Assembly (NCBI RefSeq): GCF_020080045.1
Contig: NZ_CP083451.1
Coordinates: forward strand, 3,769,001 to 3,833,000
Source: Comamonas odontotermitis
GTDB lineage: Bacteria > Pseudomonadota > Gammaproteobacteria > Burkholderiales > Burkholderiaceae_C
Direction: 5' to 3'
Length of the DNA: 64,000 nucleotides
Part shown: positions 20,455-29,294 of the stretch, in pieces
Position numbering within the stretch: position 1 is the first letter of the stretch
Layout: every line of letters begins with the position of its first letter
Notes under the pieces: generated by a model
What the model was told of the DNA's origin: nothing
The model's input: only the letters and a program-made list of their open reading frames with translations
The model's database searches: none
Translations under genes and position numbers: made by a program

Positions 20455-21372
20455 CTATGCTTGCTGGATATCTGCAGCAACTGGCAAAGGGTAGCGGTGC
20501 TGCAGCAAGGTATCGAGGCCAAACTCAGCAAGCAACTGCTGCAGCCGCTCGGCCGCGCTGCGCTTTTTCTGGCCGGTGTAGCGCGCCAGAATCAACTCGT
20601 TCTTCATGCTGTGCTCCCAGCCCACCAGCTCGGTCACCGTCACCTGGTAGCCCTGGCTTTCCAGGTACAGGCAGCGCAGCACATTGGTGATTTGGCTGCC
20701 TATCTCGCGCGTGTGAATGGGGTGGCGCCACAGTTCGGCCAGCGGCGTGCGCGACAGCTGCAACGCCTTGTTCTGGCGCAGGCAGGCTGCCACCTCGGCC
20801 TGGCAGCAGGGCACCAGCACCATGGCCCGGGCCTTTTTCTCCAGGCCGAAGGCAATGGCATCGTCGGTGGCGGTATCGCAGGCATGCAGGGCGGTCACGA
20901 TGTCGAAGCGCTCAGGCATGGTGTCGGCACGGGTGGAATCGGCCACCGACATGTTCAAAAACGCCATGCGCTCAAATCCCAGGTCTGCGGCCAGCTGTTG
21001 CGACGCATCAACCAGGGGGGCGCGCGTTTCAATGCCGTAAATGCGACCGCGACCCAGTTGCTTGAAGAACAGGTCGTACAGGATGAAGCCCAGGTAGGAC
21101 TTGCCCGCGCCGTGGTCGGCCAGGCTCACGGCGTGCTCGTTCTGCGACAGCTCGGCCAGCAGGGGCTCGATGAATTGGTAGAGGTGGTAGACCTGCTTGA
21201 GCTTGCGGCGCGAATCCTGGTTCATCTTGCCGTCGCGCGTGAGGATGTGCAGCGCCTTGAGCAGTTCGATCGACTGCCCGGGCTTGAGACCCAGTTGCTC
21301 GGCAATGTCCTGCACCACAGGCTGCTTTTTGCCAGCGGTGTTCACGTCACGCTGGGGCTTGGTCTTTGTCAT
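20455..21372 (-). CDS. Class I SAM-dependent methyltransferase of unknown target
   Basis: A 305-residue protein starting MTKTKPQRDVN. The first 85 residues are mostly helical and basic (LGLKPGQSIELLKALHILTRDGKMNQDSRRKLKQ). The Rossmann region has LADHGAGKSYLGFILYDL (motif I) and GIETRAPLVDASQQLA (motif II acidic residue), and ALHACDTATDDAIAFG resembles motif IV. CCQAEVA follows. The pattern matches the Methyltransf_32-type family, related to proteins that modify nucleic acid or small molecules. The substrate is not known. Its ATG shares the A of the stop codon of the upstream DUF1415 gene (TGATG), so the two are translationally coupled and probably act together. Confidence 0.78.
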   Translation of the reverse strand: MTKTKPQRDVNTAGKKQPVVQDIAEQLGLKPGQSIELLKALHILTRDGKMNQDSRRKLKQVYHLYQFIEPLLAELSQNEHAVSLADHGAGKSYLGFILYDLFFKQLGRGRIYGIETRAPLVDASQQLAADLGFERMAFLNMSVADSTRADTMPERFDIVTALHACDTATDDAIAFGLEKKARAMVLVPCCQAEVAACLRQNKALQLSRTPLAELWRHPIHTREIGSQITNVLRCLYLESQGYQVTVTELVGWEHSMKNELILARYTGQKKRSAAERLQQLLAEFGLDTLLQHRYPLPVAADIQQA

Positions 21373-22022
21373 CAATCGGCTTTCTGATCGTCGGCATTGC
21401 CTGCTGCGGCATTTTTTTGCGATTCCTTGTGAGGAAAGGGGCAACGCGCACCCACACCCAGATCCAGCCAGCCTTCGAGGCCCAGTTGATCGAGCGTGTC
21501 CATGTTCTTTTCGTAGATCGACTCCGCCTCGGGAAACACTTCGACGGCCTTGTCGATGCTGTCTTCGCGCAGCAGGTGCAAGGTGGGATACGGCGAGCGG
21601 TTGGTGCAGTTGGTCACATCGTCCACGTCCGTCCCCTCGAACTGGTAGAGCGGATGGAATGACGCTACCTGCAGAATGCCGCCCAGATCCAGCTCGTCGA
21701 TCATGTCGTCTGCCAGCTCCAGGAATTCGTTGAAATCCAGAAAATCGTGCAGCGCATACGGCAGGATCAGCAAGGTGGTGTCGCGCTTTTCGGGGTTGGC
21801 CTCGGCCAGGGCCTCCAGTTCGCGGTGTAGTGCCTGGGCCACGCCCTCCACGTCGTCGGCGTCGCTGACGGTGTAATGGATCTGCCCTTTGACATGCACG
21901 CCCTTGGCAAACGGGCACAGGTTGAGGCCGATCACCGCCTTCTCCAGCCAGTTCACGGTGTCGGCAATCACGACTTCGTGCATGGATGTGCCTTGCGCAG
22001 GCGTCGCGTGATCATCGGTCAT
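21372..22022 (-). CDS. DUF1415 family protein
   Basis: A 216-residue cytoplasmic protein of unknown function. The start chosen (MTDDHATPAQG) skips an in-frame upstream extension rich in Ser/Thr that lacks a ribosome binding site. Recognised family blocks are WLEKAVIGLNLCPFAKG near the N-terminus and LVLLPYALxDFxDFNEFL-like (here ILPYALHDFLDFNEFL), then QVASFHPLYQFEGTD and NRSPYPTLHLLREDSI. The conserved Cys (NLCPFA) and His (FHP) invite an enzymatic role, which is inference. The stop codon overlaps the start of the methyltransferase gene by one base. The 275-bp gap upstream to dgt holds hairpins only. Confidence 0.8.
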   Translation of the reverse strand: MTDDHATPAQGTSMHEVVIADTVNWLEKAVIGLNLCPFAKGVHVKGQIHYTVSDADDVEGVAQALHRELEALAEANPEKRDTTLLILPYALHDFLDFNEFLELADDMIDELDLGGILQVASFHPLYQFEGTDVDDVTNCTNRSPYPTLHLLREDSIDKAVEVFPEAESIYEKNMDTLDQLGLEGWLDLGVGARCPFPHKESQKNAAAGNADDQKAD

Positions 22023-22297
22023 GGCGGGCTTTCTGGTGGGTATTGTGTAGGTATTCGCAGACGGCGCAGACAGGCGGTGCACAGCGGCGTCGGCAGCCTG
22101 CAGGGCTTACAGGAGCGTGTCTACGCTCCCAGGGCTGCAGGGCAAGGCGGAATTGGGCACATTGTAGCGATTGCGCTTTTCTCGCCCATGGCAGTAGAGC
22201 AATCGCTCGCTTGCGCAGCGGCGCCCAACAGGCTCCGAGCCTGCACGATGGGCGGCTATCCGCCCGTTGCAAGCGCATGCCTACGCCGTCAAAACCG
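22023..22297. other. Intergenic region between dgt and the DUF1415 gene with two hairpins
   Basis: No gene was recognised. It contains the inverted repeats GGAGCG-tgtcta-CGCTCC near 22112-22129 and GGGCGG-ctat-CCGCCC at about 22251-22266, plus the near repeats CTGCAGGGCTTACAGG and CAGGGCTGCAGGGC. Because the DUF1415 gene starts at 22022, its promoter must lie here. No convincing -35/-10 pair was identified. Confidence 0.45.
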
Positions 22298-23497
22298 CTA
22301 TTCCGTCAATAGCTGCTTGCCGGTCAAGCGCTCATGCTCACGCAGGGCATAGCGGTCTGTCATGCCAGCGATGAAATCGGCTACCACGCGCGCGCAGTGG
22401 GCTAGCTCCAGGCCCTGGGCCCGCGCGGCATAGCGCGGCTTCATCTCCTGGGGCCGGGCCAGGTAGATATCAAACAGCTCGCGCACCACGATCTTGGCGC
22501 GGCTGGTGGTGTCCACCACCTGGGGATGGCGGTAGAGGTTTTGAAACAGAAAGCGCTTGAGCGCTGCAGATTCCGCGCGCATGGCATCGCTGAAGCCAAC
22601 GAGTGGCGGCAGCGCCCGCACCGCATCTGCGCTTGCGGGCTGCGCGGCCTGCAAAGCGGCCCCCGTGTTGCGGATCACGTCGTACACCTGCTCGCTGAGC
22701 AAGCGGCGAATGGTCTCGTACAGCCAGCGGCGCTGCCAGTTGCTCTCCTGCAGTTGCGGATGTTCGCGCACCGCTTCGTCCGCATAGCGTGCAAACAGCG
22801 GAATCTCCATCAGTTGCTCAACGGTAATGAGCCCTGATCGCACGCCATCATCCACATCATGTGCGTTGTAGGTGATCTCGTCGGCGAGGTTGGCCAGTTG
22901 CGCCTCCAGCGCGGGCTGCCCGCCCACCAGAAAGCGATGGCCTACGCCACCGGGCTCCCGCGCCTCCAGCTTGCGGGCGTTGGCGGCAGAGCAGTGCTTC
23001 AAGATACCCTCGCGCGTTTCAAAACACAGATTGAGGCCGCTGTAGCCGGGGTAGCGCTCTTCCAGATCGTCCACCACGCGCAGGCTCTGCAGGTTGTGCT
23101 CAAAACCGCCAAAGCCTGCCATGCAAGCGTTGAGTGCATCCTGCCCAGCGTGGCCAAATGGCGTGTGCCCCAGGTCGTGTGCTAGGCAAATGGCTTCGGT
23201 CAGGTCTTCGTTGATGCGCAGTGAGCGCGCAATGGAACGGCCCAGCTGAGCCACCTCGATCGAATGGGTCAGCCTTGTCCGAAACAGGTCGCCTTCGTGG
23301 TTCAGGAACACCTGGGTCTTGTAGACCAAGCGGCGAAACGCAGAGGAATGCACGATGCGGTCGCGGTCGCGCTGAAACTCGCTGCGCGTGGGCGCGGCAT
23401 CCTGCGCATGGATGCGGCCCTTGCTGAGGTGCGAATAGCAGGCATACGGCGCAAGCTCGGCCTCGGTCCATACGGGAGATGAATCTACGGCCTGCAT
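22298..23497 (-). CDS. dgt: Deoxyguanosinetriphosphate triphosphohydrolase (dGTPase), HD domain
   Basis: Cytoplasmic HD-domain enzyme that hydrolyses dNTPs to deoxynucleosides and triphosphate. The 399-residue protein has the N-terminal SRSEFQRDRDRIVHSSAFRRL-like block (here TRSEFQRDRDRIVHSSAF), RLTHSIEVAQ with the first metal His, the HD pair in CLAHDLGHTPFGHAG, and a later LADEITYNAHDVDDG Asp. Length and layout fit the type 2 dGTPase-like family rather than E. coli Dgt (505 residues). It lies downstream of aroB in the order pilQ, aroK, aroB, dgt that is common in betaproteobacteria, with a 93-bp gap after aroB. Its C-terminal codons contain an AGCGCTTGAC stretch resembling the local repeats, probably by chance. 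Confidence 0.93.
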   Translation of the reverse strand: MQAVDSSPVWTEAELAPYACYSHLSKGRIHAQDAAPTRSEFQRDRDRIVHSSAFRRLVYKTQVFLNHEGDLFRTRLTHSIEVAQLGRSIARSLRINEDLTEAICLAHDLGHTPFGHAGQDALNACMAGFGGFEHNLQSLRVVDDLEERYPGYSGLNLCFETREGILKHCSAANARKLEAREPGGVGHRFLVGGQPALEAQLANLADEITYNAHDVDDGVRSGLITVEQLMEIPLFARYADEAVREHPQLQESNWQRRWLYETIRRLLSEQVYDVIRNTGAALQAAQPASADAVRALPPLVGFSDAMRAESAALKRFLFQNLYRHPQVVDTTSRAKIVVRELFDIYLARPQEMKPRYAARAQGLELAHCARVVADFIAGMTDRYALREHERLTGKQLLTE

Positions 23498-23590
23498 GCT
23501 CCCCTTTCCATCAACCTCGGGATGCGATCAATCGCGAGAGAAAACCGCATACCGCATCACCGCTGGCAGCTGTTTTGCAGAAAGGCGCCG

Positions 23591-24688
23591 TCATGCCGCG
23601 CAGCAGGTATCGATGACTTCGCGCACCAACGCATCAGGCGCCTCGCGCACCACGGCTTTGCCCGGGCCATCAATCAATACAAAGCGGATGGCGCCCGCCT
23701 GCGATTTCTTGTCCAGGCGCATCAGCTGCAGGTAGCGCCCGGCATTGTCCTGCGTATCCAGAATGGCCCCCCGTACCGGCAGCCCTGCCCTCTCGATCAA
23801 GACCCGCAGGCGCTGCACAAAAGCGGAATCCACCAGGCCAAGGCGCTGCGACAGCTCAGCGGCCATCACCATGCCGGCCCCTACGCCTTCGCCATGCAGC
23901 CACACGCCATAGCCCATGCCCGCTTCGATGGCATGGCCAAACGTATGGCCAAAGTTCAAAATGGCGCGCAGATCGGCTTCCTTCTCGTCCTTGGAGACGA
24001 CGTCGGCCTTGATCTCGCAACTGCGGCGCACGGCATGGGCCAGGGCTTGCTTGTCGCGTGCCATCAGCGCATCCATGTTCGCTTCCAGCCAATCCATGAA
24101 GGCCATATCGGCGATCGGCCCATACTTGATCACTTCTGCCAGCCCGGCGCTCAGCTCGCGCGCAGGCAAGGTATCGAGCGAATCGAGATCGCACACCACC
24201 AGTTGGGGCTGGTAGAACGCACCAATCATGTTCTTGCCCAGCGGATGGTTGATGCCGGTCTTGCCCCCCACCGATGAATCCACCTGGGACAGCAACGTGG
24301 TTGGAACCTGCACAAAAGGCACTCCGCGCATGAAGCTCGCGGCAGCGAAGCCCGTCATGTCCCCCACCACGCCACCACCGAGTGCAAACAGGACCGTCTT
24401 GCGATCGGCACCGCTTTGCAGCAAGGCATCGAAAATGGCTTGCAGGGTGTGCCAGTTCTTGTGCGCTTCACCATCGGGCAACTGCAGCACCTGCACCTGC
24501 GGATAGCGGCCTGAAAGCGCGCGCTGCAGCCGCTCGGCATACAACGGTGCCACAGTTTCATTGCTGACAATCAGCGCCTGTGCCGCCTTGGGACAGGCCG
24601 CAAACGTGTCTGCCAACGACATGGCGCCACCAGCAATCACGATGGGATAGGAACGATCACCCAGATCGATATGGACAGTTTCGGTCAC
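23591..24688 (-). CDS. aroB: 3-dehydroquinate synthase
   Basis: Second enzyme of the shikimate pathway, converting DAHP to 3-dehydroquinate with NAD+ and a divalent metal. The 365-residue protein has [17 protein letters not shown] with the NAD-site residues, [45 protein letters not shown], and the metal ligands in [13 protein letters not shown] and [11 protein letters not shown]. The start is GTG ([16 protein letters not shown]); the next in-frame ATG is 22 codons later, inside the conserved fold. No strong Shine-Dalgarno is visible. It follows aroK on the same strand, but with a 295-bp gap that is larger than the usual tight aroKB spacing. Confidence 0.96.
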   Translation of the reverse strand: MTETVHIDLGDRSYPIVIAGGAMSLADTFAACPKAAQALIVSNETVAPLYAERLQRALSGRYPQVQVLQLPDGEAHKNWHTLQAIFDALLQSGADRKTVLFALGGGVVGDMTGFAAASFMRGVPFVQVPTTLLSQVDSSVGGKTGINHPLGKNMIGAFYQPQLVVCDLDSLDTLPARELSAGLAEVIKYGPIADMAFMDWLEANMDALMARDKQALAHAVRRSCEIKADVVSKDEKEADLRAILNFGHTFGHAIEAGMGYGVWLHGEGVGAGMVMAAELSQRLGLVDSAFVQRLRVLIERAGLPVRGAILDTQDNAGRYLQLMRLDKKSQAGAIRFVLIDGPGKAVVREAPDALVREVIDTCCAA

Positions 24689-24983
24689 GGTTGATGAAGC
24701 TAATGATGGGTAACTGGTGATTATCTTATCCGGCTCCAGTCCTTTTAACAGCCTGGACTAGATGGATATCGGCCTGCCTTGCCTGGGCTCTGCAGCACGT
24801 CAGTCTGTGTGACGTCAATCCGCACTCCGTGCCGACAACATGCCTCAGCAAATCGCAGATTTATGTTGAAGCCAGAGAACCTCTCTACCAATGCGGACCC
24901 CAGGCAGGATAGGGCAATGACATGCATACCCATGTTAGCGCTCTTCGCGCAGGGCGCCACCCCATGGTATCAATCCCTTGTCA
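24689..24983. other. Unusually long aroK-aroB spacer, no gene recognised
   Basis: The 295-bp gap separates two genes that are usually adjacent or overlapping. A 71-codon open frame on the minus strand (24745-24960) has no recognisable motif, no ribosome binding site and cysteine/histidine-rich composition; I treat it as chance. The region may be eroded sequence of a lost gene or may carry an aroB promoter. No inverted repeats of note were found. Confidence 0.5.
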
Positions 24984-25535
24984 CTACGACTTCGTTGCCG
25001 CCCCTGCCATGGGAACCACGCCCGCGAGCTCGGCCTGCATTGTCACTTTGCGCACCACCTGCGCGGTCGAGCAGCGCACGGTGTCAATGACGAAATGCGC
25101 TGTCTCCTCATACAAAGGCGCGCGCACCGCCAACAAATCTCGCAAGCGCTTGAGCGGATCTTCGCCCTGCAGCAACGGCCTGCTGGTGTCATTTCGCAGG
25201 CGGCGGGCAATGTCTTCAGGGCTGGATTGCAAATAGAAAACCGTAGTATTTGCATGCAACACGGCGCGGTTCTCAGCTCGCAGCACCGCTCCCCCCCCCG
25301 TTGACAGCACACAGGCTGACTGCCCACGCGCAAGATCGGCAAGAACTTCCGCTTCCGCATCCCTGAAAGCCTGCTCGCCATGCGCTGCAAAAAAATCCTT
25401 GATGGCGCAGCCCAGACGACGCTCCAACACAAGATCTGAATCCACAAACTCCACGCCCCAATTGCGGGCGAGCTGACGGCCAATTGTGGATTTTCCAGAT
25501 CCCGGCAGACCAATGAACGCAATAACAGAAGACAT
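24984..25535 (-). CDS. aroK: Shikimate kinase
   Basis: Phosphorylates shikimate at the 3-OH using ATP. The 183-residue protein has Walker A GLPGSGKST at residues 9-17, the shikimate-binding Asp/Arg stretch FVDSDLVLERRLG, GEQAFRDAE, LSTGGGAVLR and the lid Arg in LRNDTSRPLL. The start MSSVIAFIGLPG is chosen over upstream in-frame codons that would add sequence overlapping a terminator. It is normally the gene directly after pilQ in betaproteobacteria. Here a lipoprotein gene and a strong terminator (25584-25611) intervene, so aroK must have its own promoter in the roughly 50-bp gap or depend on readthrough. Confidence 0.95.
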   Translation of the reverse strand: MSSVIAFIGLPGSGKSTIGRQLARNWGVEFVDSDLVLERRLGCAIKDFFAAHGEQAFRDAEAEVLADLARGQSACVLSTGGGAVLRAENRAVLHANTTVFYLQSSPEDIARRLRNDTSRPLLQGEDPLKRLRDLLAVRAPLYEETAHFVIDTVRCSTAQVVRKVTMQAELAGVVPMAGAATKS

Positions 25536-25583
25536 GAAACACCAAAATGCAAGAATCGGAATTCGGGGACTATGGCATAAAAC

Positions 25584-25611
25584 AAAGCCCCAAGCCAAGG
25601 CTTGGGGCTTT
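25584..25611 (-). terminator. Terminator at the end of the pil operon/lipoprotein gene
   Basis: Nearly perfect inverted repeat AAAGCCCCAAGCC/GGCTTGGGGCTTT with a minimal loop. On the minus strand it is followed by GTTTTATG. It lies 28 bp after the lipoprotein stop codon and separates the pil transcript from aroK. Confidence 0.82.
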
Positions 25612-25638
25612 GTTTATATAAGCCTCTCTACTTGCAGT

Positions 25639-27162
25639 TTATGGAGTAGTGGCTGGTGTTTCGTGACAGCTAGGATCATCCAACACTGTAATGGAGACTT
25701 GGCGTGTCACTGAGTTGGTTGCATTCGACGCTGTTACAAAGAACTTCGCCATACCAACGCTCTCGCAAGTTAGGGCCCCCTTGGCGGCGATCAGCCCAGT
25801 AGTACCGGTAGCACTTGCATCCAGCCAGCCCGGCAAGCCTTGATAAGACCAATTAATCGTGCCACCACCTGATGCAGAGAATGCATAAGCATAGCCACTG
25901 CCTACGACACCAGAAGGTAATGGGCAAGCGGTATTGATTCCGCCAGAACAGCCCAAGATATCAAACGCGACAGGGGTTGCAGGCAGCTCACCCGTGATTG
26001 TCAGCTTCATTTGCTGCGTTACAGTTGCTCCAATCGAATCCGTAACGCGCACAGTGACTGTATAGCTACCGGGCTTGGCCACCCAGGGCGTGCCTTGCAA
26101 CACACCAGAACTACTCAAAGTCAAACCAGTCGGTAGACCTGCAACTGCTTCAAATGTGTAAGCCGGCACCCCTCCACTAGCAGTCAACGCAGCATAGAAG
26201 GGCTGTGCATTACTGATGGTCAGACTTTCGAGTTGAGTAGCATCAAGTGCCAAAGGCGTCGTGGCAATAGCCTTTGCCACTGGCACCGCAACCAAACGCG
26301 TTATAGGCTCTTGAATCCCATTCGTCACATCATTGTCCGCTCGATCCGAGGTCAACTCTAACAGCACTGCTCCTTCAGAAGCCCCGCTTGCCAAGGAGAA
26401 TTGCGCAACTCCGCCATTGGAGCGCAAACTCATCGAGGTTGCAGTCTTACCCTCAATCATCAGCCGTGCGCCAGGTGCAGCTGAACCACCACGAATACTA
26501 ACCTGCACATTGGCACTGGTTCCAGCCGATACCGGTTGATTATTATCATTCCACAACTGCGCTTGCATGGCAATGCGGGTATCCAAGCCAGAAACATTAC
26601 CACTCGTTCCCAAGGTTCCCGTTGACAATAGCGTTATGTCTCCTGGAGTATTGGTGCTAGCACTACCTACAACTACATTGGCGCTGGAAGTATAAATTTT
26701 TCCATCACGGGGGTCGGTGACAGAACACACTACAACAACTGTACCAGCCTTATCTTTGGCATGCAGATGGAAAGACGCGCCCCCAGAGTTAGCCCCAAGC
26801 GTGATGGAGCGATATGCCAAAGGGTTACCCTTATCATCTTCATGAGCCTTATCCCCATCCAAATAATAAAGAGAACCGGAATCCAAGCCAGAAGCGATAT
26901 TACAGCCAAAGATATTCTCCCCCCCAGGAATGGCTTCACCACCCCGCTTAGCAGAAACATACATGCTGGTTGTGTATGGAGCATAAGCACCTTGACCCGC
27001 TGCATAACCATATAAATTAACTGGCAGCGATGCTTTATCAGAACGCAAGGAAATGCTGTACTGCTCTTCGGTTGCACCACTACTACCACCACCACCACCG
27101 CAAGCTGTTAATATTACAGGAATGCCCAAAAATAAAGGCCTCATTTTCAGCAAAATTTTCAT
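25639..27162 (-). CDS. Uncharacterised lipoprotein with putative Ig-like repeats, last gene of the pil operon
   Basis: I do not recognise a named family. The 507-residue protein starts MKILLKMRPLFLG and has a lipobox LTAC with Cys21, followed by a Gly/Ser linker, so it should be a membrane-anchored lipoprotein facing the periplasm or surface. The start is set by a GGGAG site eight bases upstream; other ATGs upstream overlap that site. Residues about 330-400 (SGGVPAYTFEAVAGLPTG..., LSSSGVLQGTP, GSYTVTVRVTDS) match the putative Ig (He_PIG) pattern. A second similar unit follows to about 490. The stop of pilQ lies 17 bp upstream, so it is probably co-transcribed with pilMNOPQ. Base composition is about 40-50% GC, well below the window. 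It could be a pilus accessory protein or adhesin; that is inference. Confidence 0.75.
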   Translation of the reverse strand: MKILLKMRPLFLGIPVILTACGGGGGSSGATEEQYSISLRSDKASLPVNLYGYAAGQGAYAPYTTSMYVSAKRGGEAIPGGENIFGCNIASGLDSGSLYYLDGDKAHEDDKGNPLAYRSITLGANSGGASFHLHAKDKAGTVVVVCSVTDPRDGKIYTSSANVVVGSASTNTPGDITLLSTGTLGTSGNVSGLDTRIAMQAQLWNDNNQPVSAGTSANVQVSIRGGSAAPGARLMIEGKTATSMSLRSNGGVAQFSLASGASEGAVLLELTSDRADNDVTNGIQEPITRLVAVPVAKAIATTPLALDATQLESLTISNAQPFYAALTASGGVPAYTFEAVAGLPTGLTLSSSGVLQGTPWVAKPGSYTVTVRVTDSIGATVTQQMKLTITGELPATPVAFDILGCSGGINTACPLPSGVVGSGYAYAFSASGGGTINWSYQGLPGWLDASATGTTGLIAAKGALTCESVGMAKFFVTASNATNSVTRQVSITVLDDPSCHETPATTP

Positions 27163-27179
27163 TTCCATTACTCCCATTT

Positions 27180-29294
27180 TCAACGCATCTCACCACGATC
27201 CGAAATCATCTTCGGAGTTATAAATACCAACATTTCACGCTTTTCCGATTCGCGAACATTGTTTTTAAACAAATTACCGATAACAGGAACATCGCCAAGC
27301 AGAGGTATCTTATTCGTAGTTTGCGTTTCCTGCAACTCAAAAATACCACCAATTACTACAGTACCACCATTCTCAACCAGCACCTGAGTTTTGATATGTT
27401 TAGTATCAATAGCGGGTCCAGCAACCGTATCTGCCCCTTTAGAGTCTTTAGAAACATCCAAATCTAGAATAATATTCCCCTCAGGCGTAATTTGGGGCAC
27501 AACCTCCAGCTTCAAAACTGCCTTTTTGAATTCAACTGTGGTCGCGCCATTTTGTGCTGAGTTTTGATATGGAATTTCCGTACCTTGCTCGATCAGAGCC
27601 TTGGTTTGATCTGCAGTTATCAATCGCGGACTAGAGACAATTTTACCTTTACCATCAGCCTCCAATGCCGACAACTCCAAGGACAAGAATCGATTTGCCG
27701 CAGAATTAAAAATGGAAAGAGCAAATGTCCCTGCTGTACCAGAAGCTAAGGTAGCAGCAGGTAAATTCACAAAATTACCATTCGATGTATTGGAGCCGCC
27801 CATTCCAGTCGTTCCAACTGCATTGTCATAGCTCGTACCAAAGCCTACCCGATTCCCCCCCCCAAGTGAGTACCCGCCATCCCCTCCTTTTGCCGCACGC
27901 ATATCTCCCCCACCCAATCGAACACCCAAAGAGCGACCAAAAGTATCTCGTGCCTCTACAATTCGAGCCTCAATAAGCACTTGACGCACAGGAACATCCA
28001 GCGTCACCAAAAGACGCTTAAATTCCTCTAGTTTAGCAGGAATGTCCGTGATAAAGATTTGATTCGTTCGAGGCTCAGAAATTGCTGAACCTCTAGATGT
28101 TAAAAATCTACTTTGAGCTCCAGAGGTACCGCCACTTCCTGAGCTACTAGTAATTTGCTTCAACAAATCCGTCGCTTTTGCATAATTCAGCTGGAATGAC
28201 TGTGTCTGCAATGGCGTTTTTTCTTCCAGCTTTGCGACCGCATCAAAATCCTTTTGAATGCGCTCGTCAATTTCATCCTTGGGAGCGATCCAAAGTACGG
28301 TTCCTGACTTGCGCATTCCTAGGCCCTTGGCATCCAGAATAATCTGGAGTGCCTGGTCCCAGGGCACATCCTTCAAACGCAATGTCAAAGATCCATTGAC
28401 CGTATCTGAGGTGACGATATTGAAGTTGGTGAAATCTGCAATCACCTGCAGCAGAGAGCGGACTTCAATATTCTGGAAACTCAGCGACAGCTTTTCTCCG
28501 GTGAATGTTCCACCAGATCCCAGCTTGTTGGGATCAGACTTGCGTTGACGAACTTCAACGACAAACTGGTTGTCGCTTTGGTAGGCGCTATGCTCCCATT
28601 CGCCCGTGTTCTTCAGGTCGACATAGGTGGCATTACCGGCCTGGCGAGAGGAAATCATCCGGACAGGCGTGCCGAAATCGGATACATCCAGCTTTCGCCG
28701 CAACCCCTCGGGCAGCGTCGTGTGCTGCAACTCCAAGGTCAATCCATCCGCCATCTTGGCAATGTTCACCCCGACACGGTTGTTGGGCAGAGCGATGACC
28801 AGGCGTCCGGCACCATCGGTTCCGCGACGGAAATCAACATCAGACAGAGGCTGCGAGAACGCGTTGCCGTCAGCAGAAAATTGCTGATCCTGCTGAGTGG
28901 CCGTCACTTTCTTGGCAGCTGGCTCGATTGCAACCAGCAGGTCCTTCCCACTGACTTCTGTCTTGTAGGTGGTGCTTTCTTTCAGATTCAGTACCAGTCG
29001 CGCCTTAGTATCGGTCTCCACCACATTCAATGAGCGCAAGTTCCCCTGGTTGAGCTCGATGCGGTTGCTGGGCAGCGCACTCTTGAAGCCGGGCAGATCC
29101 AGCACGACGCGTGCAGGAGACTGGATGCTGAAGGTCTCGGGCAGTGCGAGAGGCGCGCCGTCCGTCTCGATCTTGACGAGTTCCACGCCATCACGCACGA
29201 CAGTGGAGACACTGTTGATCTTGCCTTGCGCCAACACCGAGGCAGGCAACAATAGCATCGCTGCCAGCGGCAGCAAAAGAGTGAATTTTTTCAT
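27180..29294 (-). CDS. pilQ: Type IV pilus secretin PilQ
   Basis: Outer-membrane ring through which the type IV pilus passes. The start (MKKFTLLLPLAAMLLLP) has AGGAGG upstream and overlaps the pilP stop (ATGA). Signal peptide cleavage is likely after VLAQ. Two AMIN domains occupy about residues 25-120 and 150-245, an N0/STN-type domain about 300-350 (SFQNIEVRSLLQVIADFTNFN), secretin N domain to about 480, then the secretin channel with VPQITPEGNIILDLDVS and GGIFELQETQTTNKIPLLGDVPVIGNLF. A Gly/Ser/Asn-rich stretch lies before the channel domain. Length is 704 residues. GC content falls sharply in the half encoding the secretin domains (hand-counted 60-base lines give 38-45% versus 62% near 28681-28740). 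Confidence 0.97.
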   Translation of the reverse strand: MKKFTLLLPLAAMLLLPASVLAQGKINSVSTVVRDGVELVKIETDGAPLALPETFSIQSPARVVLDLPGFKSALPSNRIELNQGNLRSLNVVETDTKARLVLNLKESTTYKTEVSGKDLLVAIEPAAKKVTATQQDQQFSADGNAFSQPLSDVDFRRGTDGAGRLVIALPNNRVGVNIAKMADGLTLELQHTTLPEGLRRKLDVSDFGTPVRMISSRQAGNATYVDLKNTGEWEHSAYQSDNQFVVEVRQRKSDPNKLGSGGTFTGEKLSLSFQNIEVRSLLQVIADFTNFNIVTSDTVNGSLTLRLKDVPWDQALQIILDAKGLGMRKSGTVLWIAPKDEIDERIQKDFDAVAKLEEKTPLQTQSFQLNYAKATDLLKQITSSSGSGGTSGAQSRFLTSRGSAISEPRTNQIFITDIPAKLEEFKRLLVTLDVPVRQVLIEARIVEARDTFGRSLGVRLGGGDMRAAKGGDGGYSLGGGNRVGFGTSYDNAVGTTGMGGSNTSNGNFVNLPAATLASGTAGTFALSIFNSAANRFLSLELSALEADGKGKIVSSPRLITADQTKALIEQGTEIPYQNSAQNGATTVEFKKAVLKLEVVPQITPEGNIILDLDVSKDSKGADTVAGPAIDTKHIKTQVLVENGGTVVIGGIFELQETQTTNKIPLLGDVPVIGNLFKNNVRESEKREMLVFITPKMISDRGEMR

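Noticed and set aside
22282..22325. Dispersed-repeat match in the dgt 3' end
   Set aside because: The AGCGCTTGAC...AGCTATT resemblance lies in codons for a plausible dgt C-terminus, so chance similarity is more likely than insertion.
24745..24960. A 71-codon minus-strand frame between aroK and aroB
   Set aside because: It has no ribosome binding site and no motif, and its composition is unlike real small proteins.
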